Source: Cryomorphaceae bacterium
Lineage (GTDB): Bacteria; Bacteroidota; Bacteroidia; Flavobacteriales; ECT2AJA-044
Direction of reading: 5' to 3'
Length of the DNA: 64,000 bases
NCBI GenBank assembly: GCA_017798125.1
Contig: CP059070.1
Coordinates: forward strand, 2,542,001-2,606,000
Numbering within the stretch: position 1 is the stretch's first letter; every line of letters starts with the position of its first letter. The notes below the pieces were generated by a model that saw only the letters and a list, made by a program, of their open reading frames with translations, did no database searches and was not told where the DNA came from. Positions 8,125-18,847 of the stretch are shown here, in pieces. The translations under genes were made by a program, and so were the position numbers.

Positions 8125-9966
8125 ATGGAGAATTTCATTGTTTCAGCGCGGAAATACCGTCCGCAGAATTTTGAGAGCGTGGTGGGCCAACAGTCCATTA
8201 CACGCACCCTCCAAAATGCCATTAAAAGCAACCACCTCGCGCAAGCCCTCTTGTTTTGTGGCCCTCGAGGAGTGGGAAAAACCACCTGTGCGCGAATTCT
8301 GGCTAAAGCCATTAACCTGGACGATGCCGGAGTTGAGTTGACGGGTGGAGACGATGATTTCTCCTTCAACATTTTTGAACTGGATGCCGCATCGAATAAC
8401 TCGGTAGACGACATTCGAAACCTCATCGACCAAGTACGCTTTGCTCCCCAACGCGGGAAATTCAAAGTCTACATCATCGATGAGGTCCACATGCTCAGCC
8501 AAGCGGCCTTCAACGCTTTTCTGAAAACGTTGGAAGAGCCACCCGCTCACGCCATCTTCATTTTGGCCACCACGGAGAAGCACAAGATCATTCCAACCAT
8601 CTTGAGCCGATGCCAAATCTTTGACTTCAACCGCATTGGAGTGGAAGACATTGTGGGGCACCTTCAATACGTTGCCGAGCAAGAAGGTGTGCAAGCGGAA
8701 CAAGACGCTCTGCACATCATTGCCCAAAAGGCGGATGGTGCCATGAGAGATGCCCTTTCCATCTTTGATCGGATGGTGAGCTTCTCCGGAAACGAATTGA
8801 CCTATCAAGCGGTCATCGACAACCTCAACATCCTAGACTACGAGTACTATTTCAAGCTCGTGGATCACCTCTTGGCGCAGGACATCAGTTCTAGCCTGTT
8901 GTTGTTTGACGAAATTTTACAGCGTGGATTTGACGGACATCACTTCATCGGTGGTTTGGCAGAGCATCTGCGGAACCTACTGGTCTGCCAAGACGAAGTA
9001 ACCCTTCAGCTTCTTCAAGTGGGTGAACGCATCAAGGCGCGGTACCGAGAGCAATCCCAGTCTTGTTCCATGGTTTGGCTGGTCCGAGCCCTTGAACTGA
9101 CCAATGGCGCGGATGTCAAGTACAAGACCAGCAACAACCAACGCCTCTTGGTCGAGATTACGCTGATGCAATTGAGCTCCCTGGATGCGGAGGTAAAAAA
9201 AAAAGTAGTTGAAGAAGCGGGAATCCTCGCTCCTGCTCAGGCCAAAACGCGCTATCAGAGCAGCGCCTCCACTCCACCTCAAGCGGAATCTCAAGAAAGC
9301 CCAGCTCCAGTTCAAACTGCAGCGCCGGCTTCCAAGCCCGCGCCCACTCCAACTCCCGAACCTACGCCCGTTCCGGAACCTGCTCCCGTTGCCGTGACTC
9401 CTCCTGAGCCCGAGGTGGAAAAGGCGTCAACTCCTGAACCGGTGGCGAATGCTCCGGTGACGGTACCATCGGCCCGTAGGGCCACAGCCAAAAGAGGACG
9501 CGGCGCAACCATTTCCATCAATGACCTGATGGATGAGCAGGAGAAAAAAGCTCAGGAAAAGCCTGTTGTTGAGAGTGATTCTCCGAAAGGACCGGCGGAT
9601 CCTTTTGATCAGGAGCGCCTTCAGTACTATTGGGACCTCTATTGCGATAAGCTCAAAGAAGAGCAGAAATGGAGCTTGATGAGTACACTGAACAAGCACA
9701 AGCCAAATCTTGGTGCCGAGTATCATGTGACCTTTGAAGTGGAGAACAACATCCAGCGGAACGAGATCGAGAAGGAGAAACCCGAGCTCATGGAGTTCCT
9801 GCGCACGCGACTCAACAACTTCCACATGCAACTCGAGGTCATTGTGCTGGATCACGAGCAAGTCAAGCAACTCTACACGCCCCAGGAGAAGTTCAAGCAC
9901 ATGGCCGAAAAGAACCCCGCCTTACTCGATTTGCGCCAGCGCCTAGACCTCGACGTCGATTTTTAA
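8125..9966 (+). CDS. dnaX: DNA polymerase III subunit gamma/tau
   Basis: 613 residues from ATG at 8125. An in-frame start 33 nt upstream would add MEKETPFYICP but lies before the -7 box, so I reject it. The clamp-loader ATPase occupies about 1-360: FIVSARKYRPQNFESVVGQ, Walker A GPRGVGKTT, Walker B IIDEVHML, sensor 1 TTEKHKIIPTILSRC. The zinc-module cysteines usual between Walker A and B are absent, as often in Bacteroidota. Residues 370-490 are Pro/Ala/Thr-rich linker, and a basic C-terminal domain probably contacts the polymerase. It loads the beta clamp at the replication fork. Confidence 0.95.
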   Translation: MENFIVSARKYRPQNFESVVGQQSITRTLQNAIKSNHLAQALLFCGPRGVGKTTCARILAKAINLDDAGVELTGGDDDFSFNIFELDAASNNSVDDIRNLIDQVRFAPQRGKFKVYIIDEVHMLSQAAFNAFLKTLEEPPAHAIFILATTEKHKIIPTILSRCQIFDFNRIGVEDIVGHLQYVAEQEGVQAEQDALHIIAQKADGAMRDALSIFDRMVSFSGNELTYQAVIDNLNILDYEYYFKLVDHLLAQDISSSLLLFDEILQRGFDGHHFIGGLAEHLRNLLVCQDEVTLQLLQVGERIKARYREQSQSCSMVWLVRALELTNGADVKYKTSNNQRLLVEITLMQLSSLDAEVKKKVVEEAGILAPAQAKTRYQSSASTPPQAESQESPAPVQTAAPASKPAPTPTPEPTPVPEPAPVAVTPPEPEVEKASTPEPVANAPVTVPSARRATAKRGRGATISINDLMDEQEKKAQEKPVVESDSPKGPADPFDQERLQYYWDLYCDKLKEEQKWSLMSTLNKHKPNLGAEYHVTFEVENNIQRNEIEKEKPELMEFLRTRLNNFHMQLEVIVLDHEQVKQLYTPQEKFKHMAEKNPALLDLRQRLDLDVDF

Positions 9967-10074
9967 GTGTCTTTGTGACCCTTTATGCGCTAGGGTTTTA
10001 CGGGCATTTTTACCCTTAATTTCTTAAATTCGCGACTCTTCAAAACGAGTTTGACGTTTTAACCTATACCTATT

Positions 10075-11313
10075 ATGAGTTTCGAAAAAATTAAAGTTGC
10101 CAATCCTGTGGTCGAAATGGATGGCGATGAAATGACGCGGATCATTTGGCAATTCATCAAGGACAAATTGATCCTTCCTTACCTCGATATCCAACTGGAA
10201 TACTACGATTTGGGAGTTGAAAAGCGCGACGAAACGGATGATCAAATCACCGTGGACGCTGCTGAAGCTGTCAAAAAGCACAAGGTGGGTATCAAATGTG
10301 CGACCATCACACCAGATGAAGCGCGCGTTGAAGAATTTGACCTGAAGAAAATGTGGCGTTCTCCAAACGGAACCATCCGTAACATCATTGGAGGAACCGT
10401 TTTCCGCGAGCCGATCATCATGAGCAATGTACCTCGATTGGTTCCAGGATGGACACAGCCCATCTGCATCGGGCGTCACGCTTTCGGCGACCAGTACCGC
10501 GCTACAGACACCGTCATTAAAGGACGCGGAAAATTGACCATGAGCTTCATTCCTGAAGGTGGTGGTGAAGAGCAAACTTGGGAAGTGTACAACTTCGAAG
10601 GCGATGGTGGCGTTGCCATGAGCATGTACAACACCGACGAATCGATCTACGGATTTGCGCGCAGCTGTATGAATCAAGCCTTGGCTAAGAAGTGGCCGCT
10701 GTACTTGAGTACCAAGAACACCATTTTGAAGGCGTACGACGGACGATTCAAGGATATCTTCCAAGAAGTGTTTGACAGCGAGTTCGCTGAGAAGTTCGCC
10801 GCTGCTGGGATCACGTACGAGCACCGTTTGATCGACGACATGGTTGCTGCTGCCCTCAAGTGGGAAGGTGGATTTGTTTGGGCGTGTAAGAACTACGACG
10901 GAGACGTTCAGTCCGATACCGTTGCTCAAGGATTCGGTTCCTTAGGCTTGATGACCTCTACCCTTTTAACTCCAGATGGAGAAGTAATGGAGGCAGAAGC
11001 GGCTCACGGGACGGTAACCCGTCACTACCGTCAGCACCAACAAGGAAAGAAAACCTCGACCAACCCGATTGCCTCTATTTTCGCTTGGACGCGAGGACTG
11101 GCACACCGTGGGAAACTCGACGGCAATCAAGCCTTGATCGATTTCGCCAATTCACTGGAAGCGGTATGTATCGAGACCGTTGAAAGCGGGCGCATGACCA
11201 AAGACCTCGCCCTCTTGATTCACGGTAAAGACATGACCGACGAGCACTGGCTCACAACAGAGGAATTCTTGGCTGCCCTCGACGAAGGCTTGCAAGCCAA
11301 GTTGGGTGCCTAA
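10075..11313 (+). CDS. icd: NADP-dependent isocitrate dehydrogenase
   Basis: 412 residues. The sequence ([57 protein letters not shown]) is that of the homodimeric eukaryotic-type NADP enzyme, not the E. coli Icd type. It converts isocitrate to 2-oxoglutarate and CO2 in the TCA cycle and yields cytosolic NADPH. It stands alone between dnaX and the BNR protein gene and is followed by a strong terminator. Confidence 0.97.
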   Translation: MSFEKIKVANPVVEMDGDEMTRIIWQFIKDKLILPYLDIQLEYYDLGVEKRDETDDQITVDAAEAVKKHKVGIKCATITPDEARVEEFDLKKMWRSPNGTIRNIIGGTVFREPIIMSNVPRLVPGWTQPICIGRHAFGDQYRATDTVIKGRGKLTMSFIPEGGGEEQTWEVYNFEGDGGVAMSMYNTDESIYGFARSCMNQALAKKWPLYLSTKNTILKAYDGRFKDIFQEVFDSEFAEKFAAAGITYEHRLIDDMVAAALKWEGGFVWACKNYDGDVQSDTVAQGFGSLGLMTSTLLTPDGEVMEAEAAHGTVTRHYRQHQQGKKTSTNPIASIFAWTRGLAHRGKLDGNQALIDFANSLEAVCIETVESGRMTKDLALLIHGKDMTDEHWLTTEEFLAALDEGLQAKLGA

Positions 11314-11333
11314 CGGCACGATAAAACTCATCG

Positions 11334-11361
11334 AAGCCCTGCCTTATGGCGGGGCTTTTTT
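11334..11361 (+). terminator. icd terminator
   Basis: GCCCTGCC, loop TTAT, GGCGGGGC (one G-T pair), then a run of T. It lies 22 nt after the icd stop. Confidence 0.92.
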
Positions 11362-11439
11362 ATTTGACCCATTGCGGTCCCCTCCTCCGTAGTGCATGGC
11401 GCCTTTTTTAGTATTTTGGGCTTCCTGAAAATTCGACTG

Positions 11440-14400
11440 ATGAAAAAATACTACACTTTACTACTCGCTTTTTGTACCCTACTTGCCTCAGCACAATCCG
11501 ATGATGGCTATTGGCTGAAGTCGGGTGACTTAGGCACCTTCTCTTTTCGAAACCTCGGACCTGCACTGACCTCTGGTCGTATTGCAGACTTCGCCGTCAA
11601 TCCTGAAGATCGAGCCGAATACTACGTGGCTGTGGCTTCCGGAGGAGTTTGGAAAACAACGAATGCCGGGTCGACGTACAAGCCCATATTCGACAGCCAA
11701 GGCTCCTATTCCATCGGCTGTGTCACCATGGATCCGAACAACTCCAATGTTATTTGGGTGGGAACCGGTGAAAACAACAACCAACGCTCTGTCGCATACG
11801 GTGACGGTGTGTACAGAAGCCGCGATGGCGGAAAGTCCTGGAAGAACATGGGACTGAAGACCTCCGAGCACATCGGGATGATCACCGTGGACCCACGCAA
11901 CAGCAATGTGGTCTACGTGGCCGCCTACGGACCACTATGGAGTGCCGGTGGCGAGCGCGGAGTGTACAAGACCACCGACGGTGGTGAGAACTGGGAGCTC
12001 ATTTTGGAAGTTTCTGAGCACACCGGCTTCAATGAAATTCACCTAGATCCGCGCAATCCGGATATTCTTTACGCTACTGCGCACCAAAGACGACGTCATG
12101 TCTGGACGTATATCTCCGGTGGACCGGAATCGGCTATCTACAAATCCGAAGACGGTGGAGCGAACTGGCGCAAGCTAAAGTCCGGGCTTCCATCTGGCGA
12201 TGTCGGTCGAATTGGAATGGCGGTGAGTCCTGCGGATCCGGACGTGCTTTACGCCATCATTGAAGCTGCATCTGAATCAGGAGGTTTTTTCCGCTCAACG
12301 GACCGCGGTGAGAGCTGGAGCAAGATGAACTCCTTAAGTACCAGCGGAAACTACTACCAAGAGCTCGTACCTCATCCCAATGATGTGAACACGGTTTATG
12401 TCATGAACACCTACGGGTATGTGACCCGCGATGGCGGAGCCAACTTTGACGATACCGGAGAGCGAAACAAGCACGTAGACAACCACTGCCTGTGGATTGA
12501 TCCGAATGACGAAGACTATTTACTCGCCGGTTGTGACGGTGGGGTATACGAGAGTTTTGACCGTGCGGCGACCTGGAAGTACCATCCAAACCTACCCGTA
12601 ACTCAGTTCTACAAGGTGAGCTTGGACCGCGCAAAACCCTTCTACAACGTGTACGGTGGAACCCAAGATAACTTCAGCATGGGCGGCCCTTCACAGACCA
12701 TCGACGACGCGGGTATTCCCAACGAAAAGTGGTTCCTCACCAAGGGAGGAGATGGGTTTGAAACCCAAGTCGACCCCACTGATCCCAACATCATTTACGC
12801 TCAGAGCCAATATGGTTTCTTGGTACGTTATGATCGTCAATCTGGAGAGCGCGTGGACATCAAGCCCATGCCCAAACCGGGTGAAGATGCCCTCGTATAC
12901 AACTGGGATGCTCCACTCATCATCAGCCCACACAGCCACACTCGACTTTACTTTGGGGCAAACCGCCTTTATAAAAGCGACGACCGCGGACAGAGTTGGG
13001 AAGCCATTAGCGAAGATATGACGCGCGGATTAGACCGAAACGCACTGCCTGTCATGGACCGCGTTTGGAGTGTGGATGCCGTGATGAAAAACAAAAGCAC
13101 CAGTATTTATGGGGCCTTGGTGGCCCTGCATGAAAGTGCCGTCAAGCCAGGTCTGCTTTACGCCGGATCCGATGATGGTCTCATCCACGTTACTGACAAC
13201 GACGGCGGCGAGTGGAAAACCTATGATGATTTCCCCGGAGTTCCAGAGCGCACCTATGTCAATTATCTGTTGGCCTCTCAGCACGATGAGGGAACGGTTT
13301 ACGCCGTCTTCAACAACCACAAGAACGGAGACTTCAAGCCTTATATCTTGAAATCCACGAATAAAGGCGCAAGCTGGAGTTCTATTGCATCAAATCTGCC
13401 GGAGCGCGGTTCCGTTTACTGTATTGCCGAAGATCATGAGAACCCCAACATCCTGTTCTGCGGAACGGAGTTTGGTGCCTTTGTCAGTATAGATGGCGGA
13501 GACCACTGGGTTCAGCTAAAGTCGGGATTGCCTACGATTGCCGTTCGAGACATGGAGATTCAGCCCGAGCACAACGACTTGGTCCTTGCGAGTTTTGGTC
13601 GAGGGTTTTATGTGCTAGACGATTACTCCCCTCTTCGCGAAATGAGCGACGAATTGATGGAAAATGAAGCGCATATCTTCGAGATCCCCGATGCGCTGAT
13701 GTATCGTGAAGCATCGCCGAACATTTATGGCAAAAACGGCTTCAAGGGCGAGACCTATTGGTCCGCTGAGAACCCTTCCTTTGGGGCCACCATTACCTAT
13801 TATCTGAAGGAGAGCTTATCCACCCGTAAGGGTGCTCGAAAAAAAGCTGAAGCGAAATTGGCCAAGAACGGGAACGACACCCCCTATCCGAGCTATGAAG
13901 AACTCCTTGCAGAGGATACTGAAGAAAAGCCCTACGTCTATTTCGACATCACCGATGCCGATGGAAATCTGGTGCGCCGGATGAAGGCCTCAGCCAGCAA
14001 GGGTATTCACCAAATCACCTGGGATTTTGAGTATCAGAGCTTAGATCCGATCTCAACCAAGGCGAAGAATGTATTTTACGACGCTGGAGGAAGTTTCCCG
14101 GCCGTTCCGGGAACCTATTACATCAGTCTTCACCAGGTGGATACTTCTGGAATACGTACCCTTGTTGAAGCTCAGGAATTCAATTGTGTCCCTCTGAATA
14201 ATGTGTCCCTTCCTGCCTCGGATGAAGCGGCTCTATTGGCCTTTTTCAATGATTTGCGAGATCTGAATCGAATTGTATATGGTGCTCGTGATGCTCGTTC
14301 AGAATTGGTTTCGCAGTGGGCGCACCTCAGGGGACTGATGCAACAAACGAACGCCTTTAATAGCACCAATGCGGCGGCAATGAATGATCTCAAAGACCGA

Positions 14401-14691
14401 TTGCATCAATTGAAGATCACCTTGGACGGTGATGCAACATTGAGCAGTCGAGAGTTTGCCACCGTACCGAGCATCAGCAATCGATTGGGCATGACGGCTT
14501 ACTACGCGTGGAGTGTGCGTTCCGAGCCGACCGAACAGCAGCTGGAAAATGCCGCTTACATTCGCGAAGCCATTGGGCCGGTCTTGGATGAATTACGAAG
14601 CATTGATGGAGCATTGACAGAACTATACAGCCAAATGGACGGGACTGGATTGCCCTATTTGCCTGGTCAAATTCCTTCATTGGACGATTGA
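11440..14691 (+). CDS. secreted BNR/sortilin-like beta-propeller protein
   Basis: About 1083 residues from ATG at 11440. That start gives MKKYYTLLLAFCTLLASAQ, a clean signal peptide; an in-frame start 48 nt upstream does not. Residues 20-740 carry many Asp-box/BNR repeats (YKTTDGGENW, YKSEDGGANWRKL, FRSTDRGESWSKM) forming propellers of the VPS10/sortilin-sialidase class. The C-terminal third (from about 770) is a beta-rich region and then helices. Such ~1,100-residue proteins are common in Bacteroidota and usually annotated glycosyl hydrolase, but no catalytic sialidase residues can be assigned. It has no T9SS sorting domain at the end. Periplasmic or surface location is inferred. Confidence 0.85.
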   Translation: MKKYYTLLLAFCTLLASAQSDDGYWLKSGDLGTFSFRNLGPALTSGRIADFAVNPEDRAEYYVAVASGGVWKTTNAGSTYKPIFDSQGSYSIGCVTMDPNNSNVIWVGTGENNNQRSVAYGDGVYRSRDGGKSWKNMGLKTSEHIGMITVDPRNSNVVYVAAYGPLWSAGGERGVYKTTDGGENWELILEVSEHTGFNEIHLDPRNPDILYATAHQRRRHVWTYISGGPESAIYKSEDGGANWRKLKSGLPSGDVGRIGMAVSPADPDVLYAIIEAASESGGFFRSTDRGESWSKMNSLSTSGNYYQELVPHPNDVNTVYVMNTYGYVTRDGGANFDDTGERNKHVDNHCLWIDPNDEDYLLAGCDGGVYESFDRAATWKYHPNLPVTQFYKVSLDRAKPFYNVYGGTQDNFSMGGPSQTIDDAGIPNEKWFLTKGGDGFETQVDPTDPNIIYAQSQYGFLVRYDRQSGERVDIKPMPKPGEDALVYNWDAPLIISPHSHTRLYFGANRLYKSDDRGQSWEAISEDMTRGLDRNALPVMDRVWSVDAVMKNKSTSIYGALVALHESAVKPGLLYAGSDDGLIHVTDNDGGEWKTYDDFPGVPERTYVNYLLASQHDEGTVYAVFNNHKNGDFKPYILKSTNKGASWSSIASNLPERGSVYCIAEDHENPNILFCGTEFGAFVSIDGGDHWVQLKSGLPTIAVRDMEIQPEHNDLVLASFGRGFYVLDDYSPLREMSDELMENEAHIFEIPDALMYREASPNIYGKNGFKGETYWSAENPSFGATITYYLKESLSTRKGARKKAEAKLAKNGNDTPYPSYEELLAEDTEEKPYVYFDITDADGNLVRRMKASASKGIHQITWDFEYQSLDPISTKAKNVFYDAGGSFPAVPGTYYISLHQVDTSGIRTLVEAQEFNCVPLNNVSLPASDEAALLAFFNDLRDLNRIVYGARDARSELVSQWAHLRGLMQQTNAFNSTNAAAMNDLKDRLHQLKITLDGDATLSSREFATVPSISNRLGMTAYYAWSVRSEPTEQQLENAAYIREAIGPVLDELRSIDGALTELYSQMDGTGLPYLPGQIPSLDD

Positions 14692-15353
14692 GACGAAGTA
14701 GACCCATACGACGACTAAGGGCCATATTGAGGGAGCCTTACACCCTCATGCTCTCTACGACCTTATTTGGCCTTTTCGCTATGGCGGTTGCCGATCATAC
14801 GCAGGCGGAGAACTGGGTGTTCAGTGGCATTTTGTTGGTCATTCTTTTGACCGCTGTATACAGCCTTGATCCCGATCATCCCCAAGGCAGATGGTGGATC
14901 GCCTTAGGCTTGAGTGCAGCCGTGGCACAGGTGACCACTTTTTTTGTGCTACCTCCACGTTTAAGGATCATTCTGGGTTTTGTGGTCATTATCTTCTTCG
15001 GATTGCTCACAGTTCGCATGATGATGCAAATTGCGAGATCCAAACGGGTCAATCTTCATGTCATCTTGGGGGCTATTAGTGTTTATCTGCTGGTAGGAAT
15101 GTCCGCTGGGCTCGTTTTTATCGCCGTGGAGTCCTTTAACCCTGAAGCACTCTACTTCGCCTATACGGGAGATCCGAACCTGCACGATTTCTTCTATTAC
15201 TCCTTCGTCACCATGTCGACCCTGGGTTACGGAGACGTCACCCCGAAAGCACCCGTAGCGCAATTCTTAGCCTATACTCTGTCTTTAGTTGGACAGGTGT
15301 ATATGACCGTTTTGGTAGCTTTCCTTGTCGGAAAATTCATCAGCAAGCAGTAA
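14688..15353 (+). CDS. potassium channel family protein
   Basis: 221 residues with about five hydrophobic segments and a pore loop with the selectivity filter TLGYGD (residues 178-183). The final segment lines the pore (LSLVGQVYMTVLVAFLVGKF). No RCK or cyclic-nucleotide domain is present. The start is TTG at 14688, overlapping the previous stop by 4 nt. ATG at 14748 is possible but would lose the basic N-terminus. It is immediately followed by rsmE (TAATG overlap). Confidence 0.85.
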   Translation: MRRSRPIRRLRAILREPYTLMLSTTLFGLFAMAVADHTQAENWVFSGILLVILLTAVYSLDPDHPQGRWWIALGLSAAVAQVTTFFVLPPRLRIILGFVVIIFFGLLTVRMMMQIARSKRVNLHVILGAISVYLLVGMSAGLVFIAVESFNPEALYFAYTGDPNLHDFFYYSFVTMSTLGYGDVTPKAPVAQFLAYTLSLVGQVYMTVLVAFLVGKFISKQ

Positions 15354-16054
15354 TGCCGGAATTCTACGCCCCAGACTTTGATGTCTCCCGTCCGGAACTA
15401 CCACCGGATGAAAGCAAGCACGCCGTCCGAGTCCTTAGGTTAAGCGAAGGAGACCAAGTAGAAGTTGTCAATGGCAGAGGTCAGCGCTTTCAGTGCATCA
15501 TTAGCACTGCCGACCCGAAAGGAACAACCCTGGAAGTTCAAGACACATTTGAAGAAGCTCCGCGCGCCATCACTTTTCACCTCGCCATAGCCCCGACCAA
15601 GAATCGGGATCGAATCGAATGGCTGGTTGAAAAAGCGGTTGAACTCGGCGTGGAACGCATTACTTTACTCGAAGGAGACCACAGTGAAAGAGCAAAGGTC
15701 AACTTTGATCGACTTGAGCGCATCATGGTTTCCGCGATGAAACAAAGCAAGCGAAGTTGGCTTCCCGAACTCAAAGGTCTGATTAAAACTTCGAGTTTCT
15801 GGCCGAACGTACAGGAAGAAGAAAAGTACATTGCACATTGCGAAAAGCGAGATAAGGTTTCGATCCAATCCATCACCGGAAATTCTTGTGTCATCGCCAT
15901 AGGTCCAGAGGGAGATTTTTCCTCATCCGAAATAGAACTCGCTCAATCTCATGGATGGATGGGACTCGATTTAGGCGATATGCGGCTTCGTACGGAGACG
16001 GCAGGCCTACTTTCTTGCTCAGTCTTGGCACTTAAGTCTATGGAATTGCGTTAA
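15353..16054 (+). CDS. rsmE: 16S rRNA m3U1498 methyltransferase
   Basis: 233 residues. An N-terminal PUA-like domain (HAVRVLRLSEGDQVEVVNGRG) is followed by a SPOUT methyltransferase domain with KAVELGVERITLLEGDHSER and the SAM knot IAIGPEGDFSSSEIE...LRTETAGL. It methylates N3 of U1498 in 16S rRNA. The ATG overlaps the channel stop by one base. Confidence 0.95.
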   Translation: MPEFYAPDFDVSRPELPPDESKHAVRVLRLSEGDQVEVVNGRGQRFQCIISTADPKGTTLEVQDTFEEAPRAITFHLAIAPTKNRDRIEWLVEKAVELGVERITLLEGDHSERAKVNFDRLERIMVSAMKQSKRSWLPELKGLIKTSSFWPNVQEEEKYIAHCEKRDKVSIQSITGNSCVIAIGPEGDFSSSEIELAQSHGWMGLDLGDMRLRTETAGLLSCSVLALKSMELR

Positions 16055-16061
16055 GGTTCCA

Positions 16062-16069
16062 TACGTTTG
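16062..16069 (+). promoter_or_regulatory. -7 box of DUF4159 gene, leaderless geometry
   Basis: TACGTTTG ends 4 nt before the ATG at 16074, the same spacing as at dnaX. No convincing -33 TTG at the usual distance. Confidence 0.5.
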
Positions 16070-16073
16070 CGCT

Positions 16074-16733
16074 ATGAAGAAATCCATCTTTTTCATCTTA
16101 TTCTTAGGCACTTTAGGACTCCATGCCCAGAGCTTCAAGTTGGCCGTGGCTAAATACCGTGGAGGCGGTGATTGGTATTCGAATCCAAGCAGCATCACAA
16201 ACCTTATTTCTTATTGTAATGATCAACTCGGAACGGATATAGATCCCGACTACGATATCGTTGAAGTGGGTAGTCCTGAACTGTACAATTACCCCTTTGT
16301 GCATATGACGGGGCATGGCAATGTCGTCTTTGATGCTCAAGAAGCAGAGAACATTCGCCAATACCTGATTGCCGGTGGATTTCTCCATATTGATGATAAC
16401 TACGGAATGGACCCCTATATCCGTCCGGAGTTGAAAAAGGTCTTTCCCGAGTTAGAATTGGTTGAGCTTCCCTTTGATCACCCCATTTACCACAGTCGTT
16501 TCAACTTCGATAATGGACTTCCCAAGGTGCACGAGCACGATGACCTTCCACCCCAGGGTTTAGGCCTTATTTACGAAGGTCGACTAGTGGTCTTCTACTC
16601 CTATGAAAGTGATCTCGGCGACGGGTGGGAAGACGCCGAAGTTCATAACGACAGTCCCCAAATTCGTGAGCAAGCACTTCAAATGGGAGCTAACTTGATC
16701 CAATTCGTATTTTTAGGCGAAGAAAACCCATAG
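16074..16733 (+). CDS. DUF4159 domain protein, exported
   Basis: 219 residues with a signal peptide (MKKSIFFILFLGTLGLHAQ) and a DUF4159 domain. The domain is a glutamine-amidotransferase-like fold often found with MoxR/BatA-type genes, here with FVHMTGHGNVVF, GGFLHIDDNYGMD and a late FDHPIYH. It lies 20 nt after rsmE and 1 nt before the AI-2E family gene, so a three-gene unit is likely. Function unknown. Confidence 0.85.
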   Translation: MKKSIFFILFLGTLGLHAQSFKLAVAKYRGGGDWYSNPSSITNLISYCNDQLGTDIDPDYDIVEVGSPELYNYPFVHMTGHGNVVFDAQEAENIRQYLIAGGFLHIDDNYGMDPYIRPELKKVFPELELVELPFDHPIYHSRFNFDNGLPKVHEHDDLPPQGLGLIYEGRLVVFYSYESDLGDGWEDAEVHNDSPQIREQALQMGANLIQFVFLGEENP

Positions 16734-16734
16734 C

Positions 16735-17829
16735 ATGAATCAACGCACACGGCAAATCATCGGTGGAATTAGTGTTATCCTATTCATGATCCTCCTTTGG
16801 TATGTGCGTTCCCTTGTAGTCTATTTTATCTGCAGCGCCGTACTCGCTTTAGTCGGGAGACCGCTCATGAATCTTTTCCATAAAATTCAAATTAAGGGAA
16901 AACACATCCCTTCTTGGCTGAGAGCGTTGATGGTCTTGGCCACCTTTATCGTTTTTCTCGTAGGCCTTTTTAGCCTGCTGACCCCACTGATTGCTCAAGG
17001 CGTGGAGATCATATCCAATATCGAAGTCAAAAAAGTTTGGGAAGGGTTGGAGCCCTTACGGGCCGATGCGGTAGCTTTCTTGGAGCGCTATAACCTCGAG
17101 GCGGAAGCGCTCAACAATCGCGCAGCGCTTGAAGCTCCATTATCCGAGCTCCTACAGGTTACCGACATATCTTCATTCATGGGTGGAATTCTAGGAACCT
17201 TTAGTGGGATTGTCGTGGCCATTTTCTCCATCTCCTTCATTACATTTTTCCTCTTGAAGGACGATTACATCCTTACCCAGATGGTTTACTCTCTGACTCC
17301 CGAAAAGCACATGGAGTCCATGAAGCGCGTACTCTCTAACTCTCAGCGCCTCTTGTCTCGCTATTTCATTGGGCTTTTGATTCAGATAAGTGTGGTCACT
17401 TTATTGTTGACGATTGGCCTTTCCATATTTGGTGTCAAATATGCCTTGACTATTGGCTTCTTCGCCGGAATTTTCAACCTCATCCCGTATATCGGGCCCA
17501 TTATCGGAGGAACCTTTGCCTTATTGATCAGCCTCTTGCTGAATGTCGAACTTGGTTTTGCTGATAATACCGGCATACTAGCCGCTCAGGTCCTCGGAAC
17601 GTTCATCGCCGTGCAGCTTTTTGACAACATTGTTTCTCAGCCCGTAATTTTCAGCAATTCTGTTTTAGCCCACCCCCTAGAGATCTTTTTGGTGATTTCT
17701 GTGGCCGGAACCATTGGCGGAGTTGTCGGAATGATCATTGCCATTCCACTGTACACACTTATTCGGATTGTCGCGAAAGAATTCTTGACCGGATTTAAAG
17801 TCGTTCGCAGTCTGACGACTAAGCTCTAG
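16735..17829 (+). CDS. AI-2E family transporter (permease PerM/TqsA type)
   Basis: 364 residues with N-terminal helices, a soluble insertion at about 90-150 and then a C-terminal helix bundle. The family motif appears at about residues 245-262 (FFAGIFNLIPYIGPIIGG), with GGVVGMIIAIPLYT near the end. Members export or import diverse solutes including autoinducer-2 and sodium. The substrate cannot be assigned here. It starts 1 nt after the DUF4159 stop. Confidence 0.9.
   Translation: MNQRTRQIIGGISVILFMILLWYVRSLVVYFICSAVLALVGRPLMNLFHKIQIKGKHIPSWLRALMVLATFIVFLVGLFSLLTPLIAQGVEIISNIEVKKVWEGLEPLRADAVAFLERYNLEAEALNNRAALEAPLSELLQVTDISSFMGGILGTFSGIVVAIFSISFITFFLLKDDYILTQMVYSLTPEKHMESMKRVLSNSQRLLSRYFIGLLIQISVVTLLLTIGLSIFGVKYALTIGFFAGIFNLIPYIGPIIGGTFALLISLLLNVELGFADNTGILAAQVLGTFIAVQLFDNIVSQPVIFSNSVLAHPLEIFLVISVAGTIGGVVGMIIAIPLYTLIRIVAKEFLTGFKVVRSLTTKL
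17051..17068 (+). repeat. dispersed hairpin repeat, variant in AI-2E gene
   Basis: GCCC, loop TTAC, GGGC, then C and GATG. Read PLRADA in the protein. Confidence 0.5.
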
Positions 17830-17830
17830 C

Positions 17831-18847
17831 TTATTGGCCAACGCTCATGGTCCGCTCTACACGGTCCAAACCTTCTCGAGCAGGCTGATAATCTACTTTC
17901 ATATTGACAGCGCGCTCATAGTCCTCTTTAGCTCGCTTCACATCACCGAGCATCTCAAAACAGTACGCCCTGCCGTAAAACGCTTGGTAATAGTCATTTT
18001 TCGCATTGATAGCATCCGTAAAATGGACCGCTCCCTGATTCCATACACTCAACAAAACGTGTATGTATCCCATGTTGTAATGGCTATTAAAATGCTTAGG
18101 GTCTACTTGAACCGCTGAAGAATATGCCTCCAGAGCCCTATTCCATTGCTCTTGAGCTTGATGATACACACCTAGGTTATAATAGATATTGGGCTCATTT
18201 GGACGCAGCTCAATGGCCTTTTGGTAATAAACTACAGCTAAGGAATCTCCTTGAGCTGCGTACAGTACTCCGAGTTGCTCATAGGCGTCATAGAATTCCG
18301 GATTTGCATCGATGGCTGCCTGAATGAAGGTAGCTGCGTTCGCCGTATCCCCCATCTCTTTGTACACGTTGCCTTTCAAAAACAGTGCGTTAGGGTTTCG
18401 TCCTTCAATGAGGAGGACTTCATTTAACCGTTCCAATGCCTCCGAATAACTGCGAACAGCAAAATATAGCTCGGCAAGTTTGAGTCTGCAGGCCACGTTC
18501 TCCTCATCAAGTCGTGCACATCGCGTCCAACTGTCTCTTGATTTTCGCGTTTGATTGAGCACGAAATACACATCTCCAAAAGACTCCAGCACATACAAGT
18601 CATTTGAATCTAAGCGAATAGCCGTATTAGCAGCTAATTGAGCTGCTTTTAAATCACGGCCTTGAAGTTCCAAAATCGCCAAGCGTGCATAAGCTTGTGC
18701 ATTGCTTGAGTCTTGAGCAACCAAGGCGCGAACGCTATCTATGGGCGCAGCGACGACGGACTCTTCCGCCTCTTCTACCTTCGGCTCAGAAGAACAAGCC
18801 CATACAAGTATGGGCGCTAATAGGATAAGAAGCCGACGCAAAATCAT
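17831..18847 (-). CDS. TPR-repeat lipoprotein
   Basis: 338 residues. A lipoprotein signal ends LVWACSSE (Cys at about 18), then an acidic linker and about eight TPR motifs ([48 protein letters not shown]). It overlaps the recA stop by 4 nt (ATGA), so it is translated in tandem with recA. The link between a lipoprotein scaffold and recombinase is probably one of shared expression only. Confidence 0.88.
   Translation of the reverse strand: MILRRLLILLAPILVWACSSEPKVEEAEESVVAAPIDSVRALVAQDSSNAQAYARLAILELQGRDLKAAQLAANTAIRLDSNDLYVLESFGDVYFVLNQTRKSRDSWTRCARLDEENVACRLKLAELYFAVRSYSEALERLNEVLLIEGRNPNALFLKGNVYKEMGDTANAATFIQAAIDANPEFYDAYEQLGVLYAAQGDSLAVVYYQKAIELRPNEPNIYYNLGVYHQAQEQWNRALEAYSSAVQVDPKHFNSHYNMGYIHVLLSVWNQGAVHFTDAINAKNDYYQAFYGRAYCFEMLGDVKRAKEDYERAVNMKVDYQPAREGLDRVERTMSVGQ

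Noticed and set aside
8143-8808. Minus-strand 221-codon ORF inside dnaX
   Set aside because: It overlaps the conserved ATPase core of dnaX and has no recognisable domain.
10024-10929. Minus-strand 301-codon ORF inside icd
   Set aside because: Antisense shadow of a well-conserved enzyme gene.
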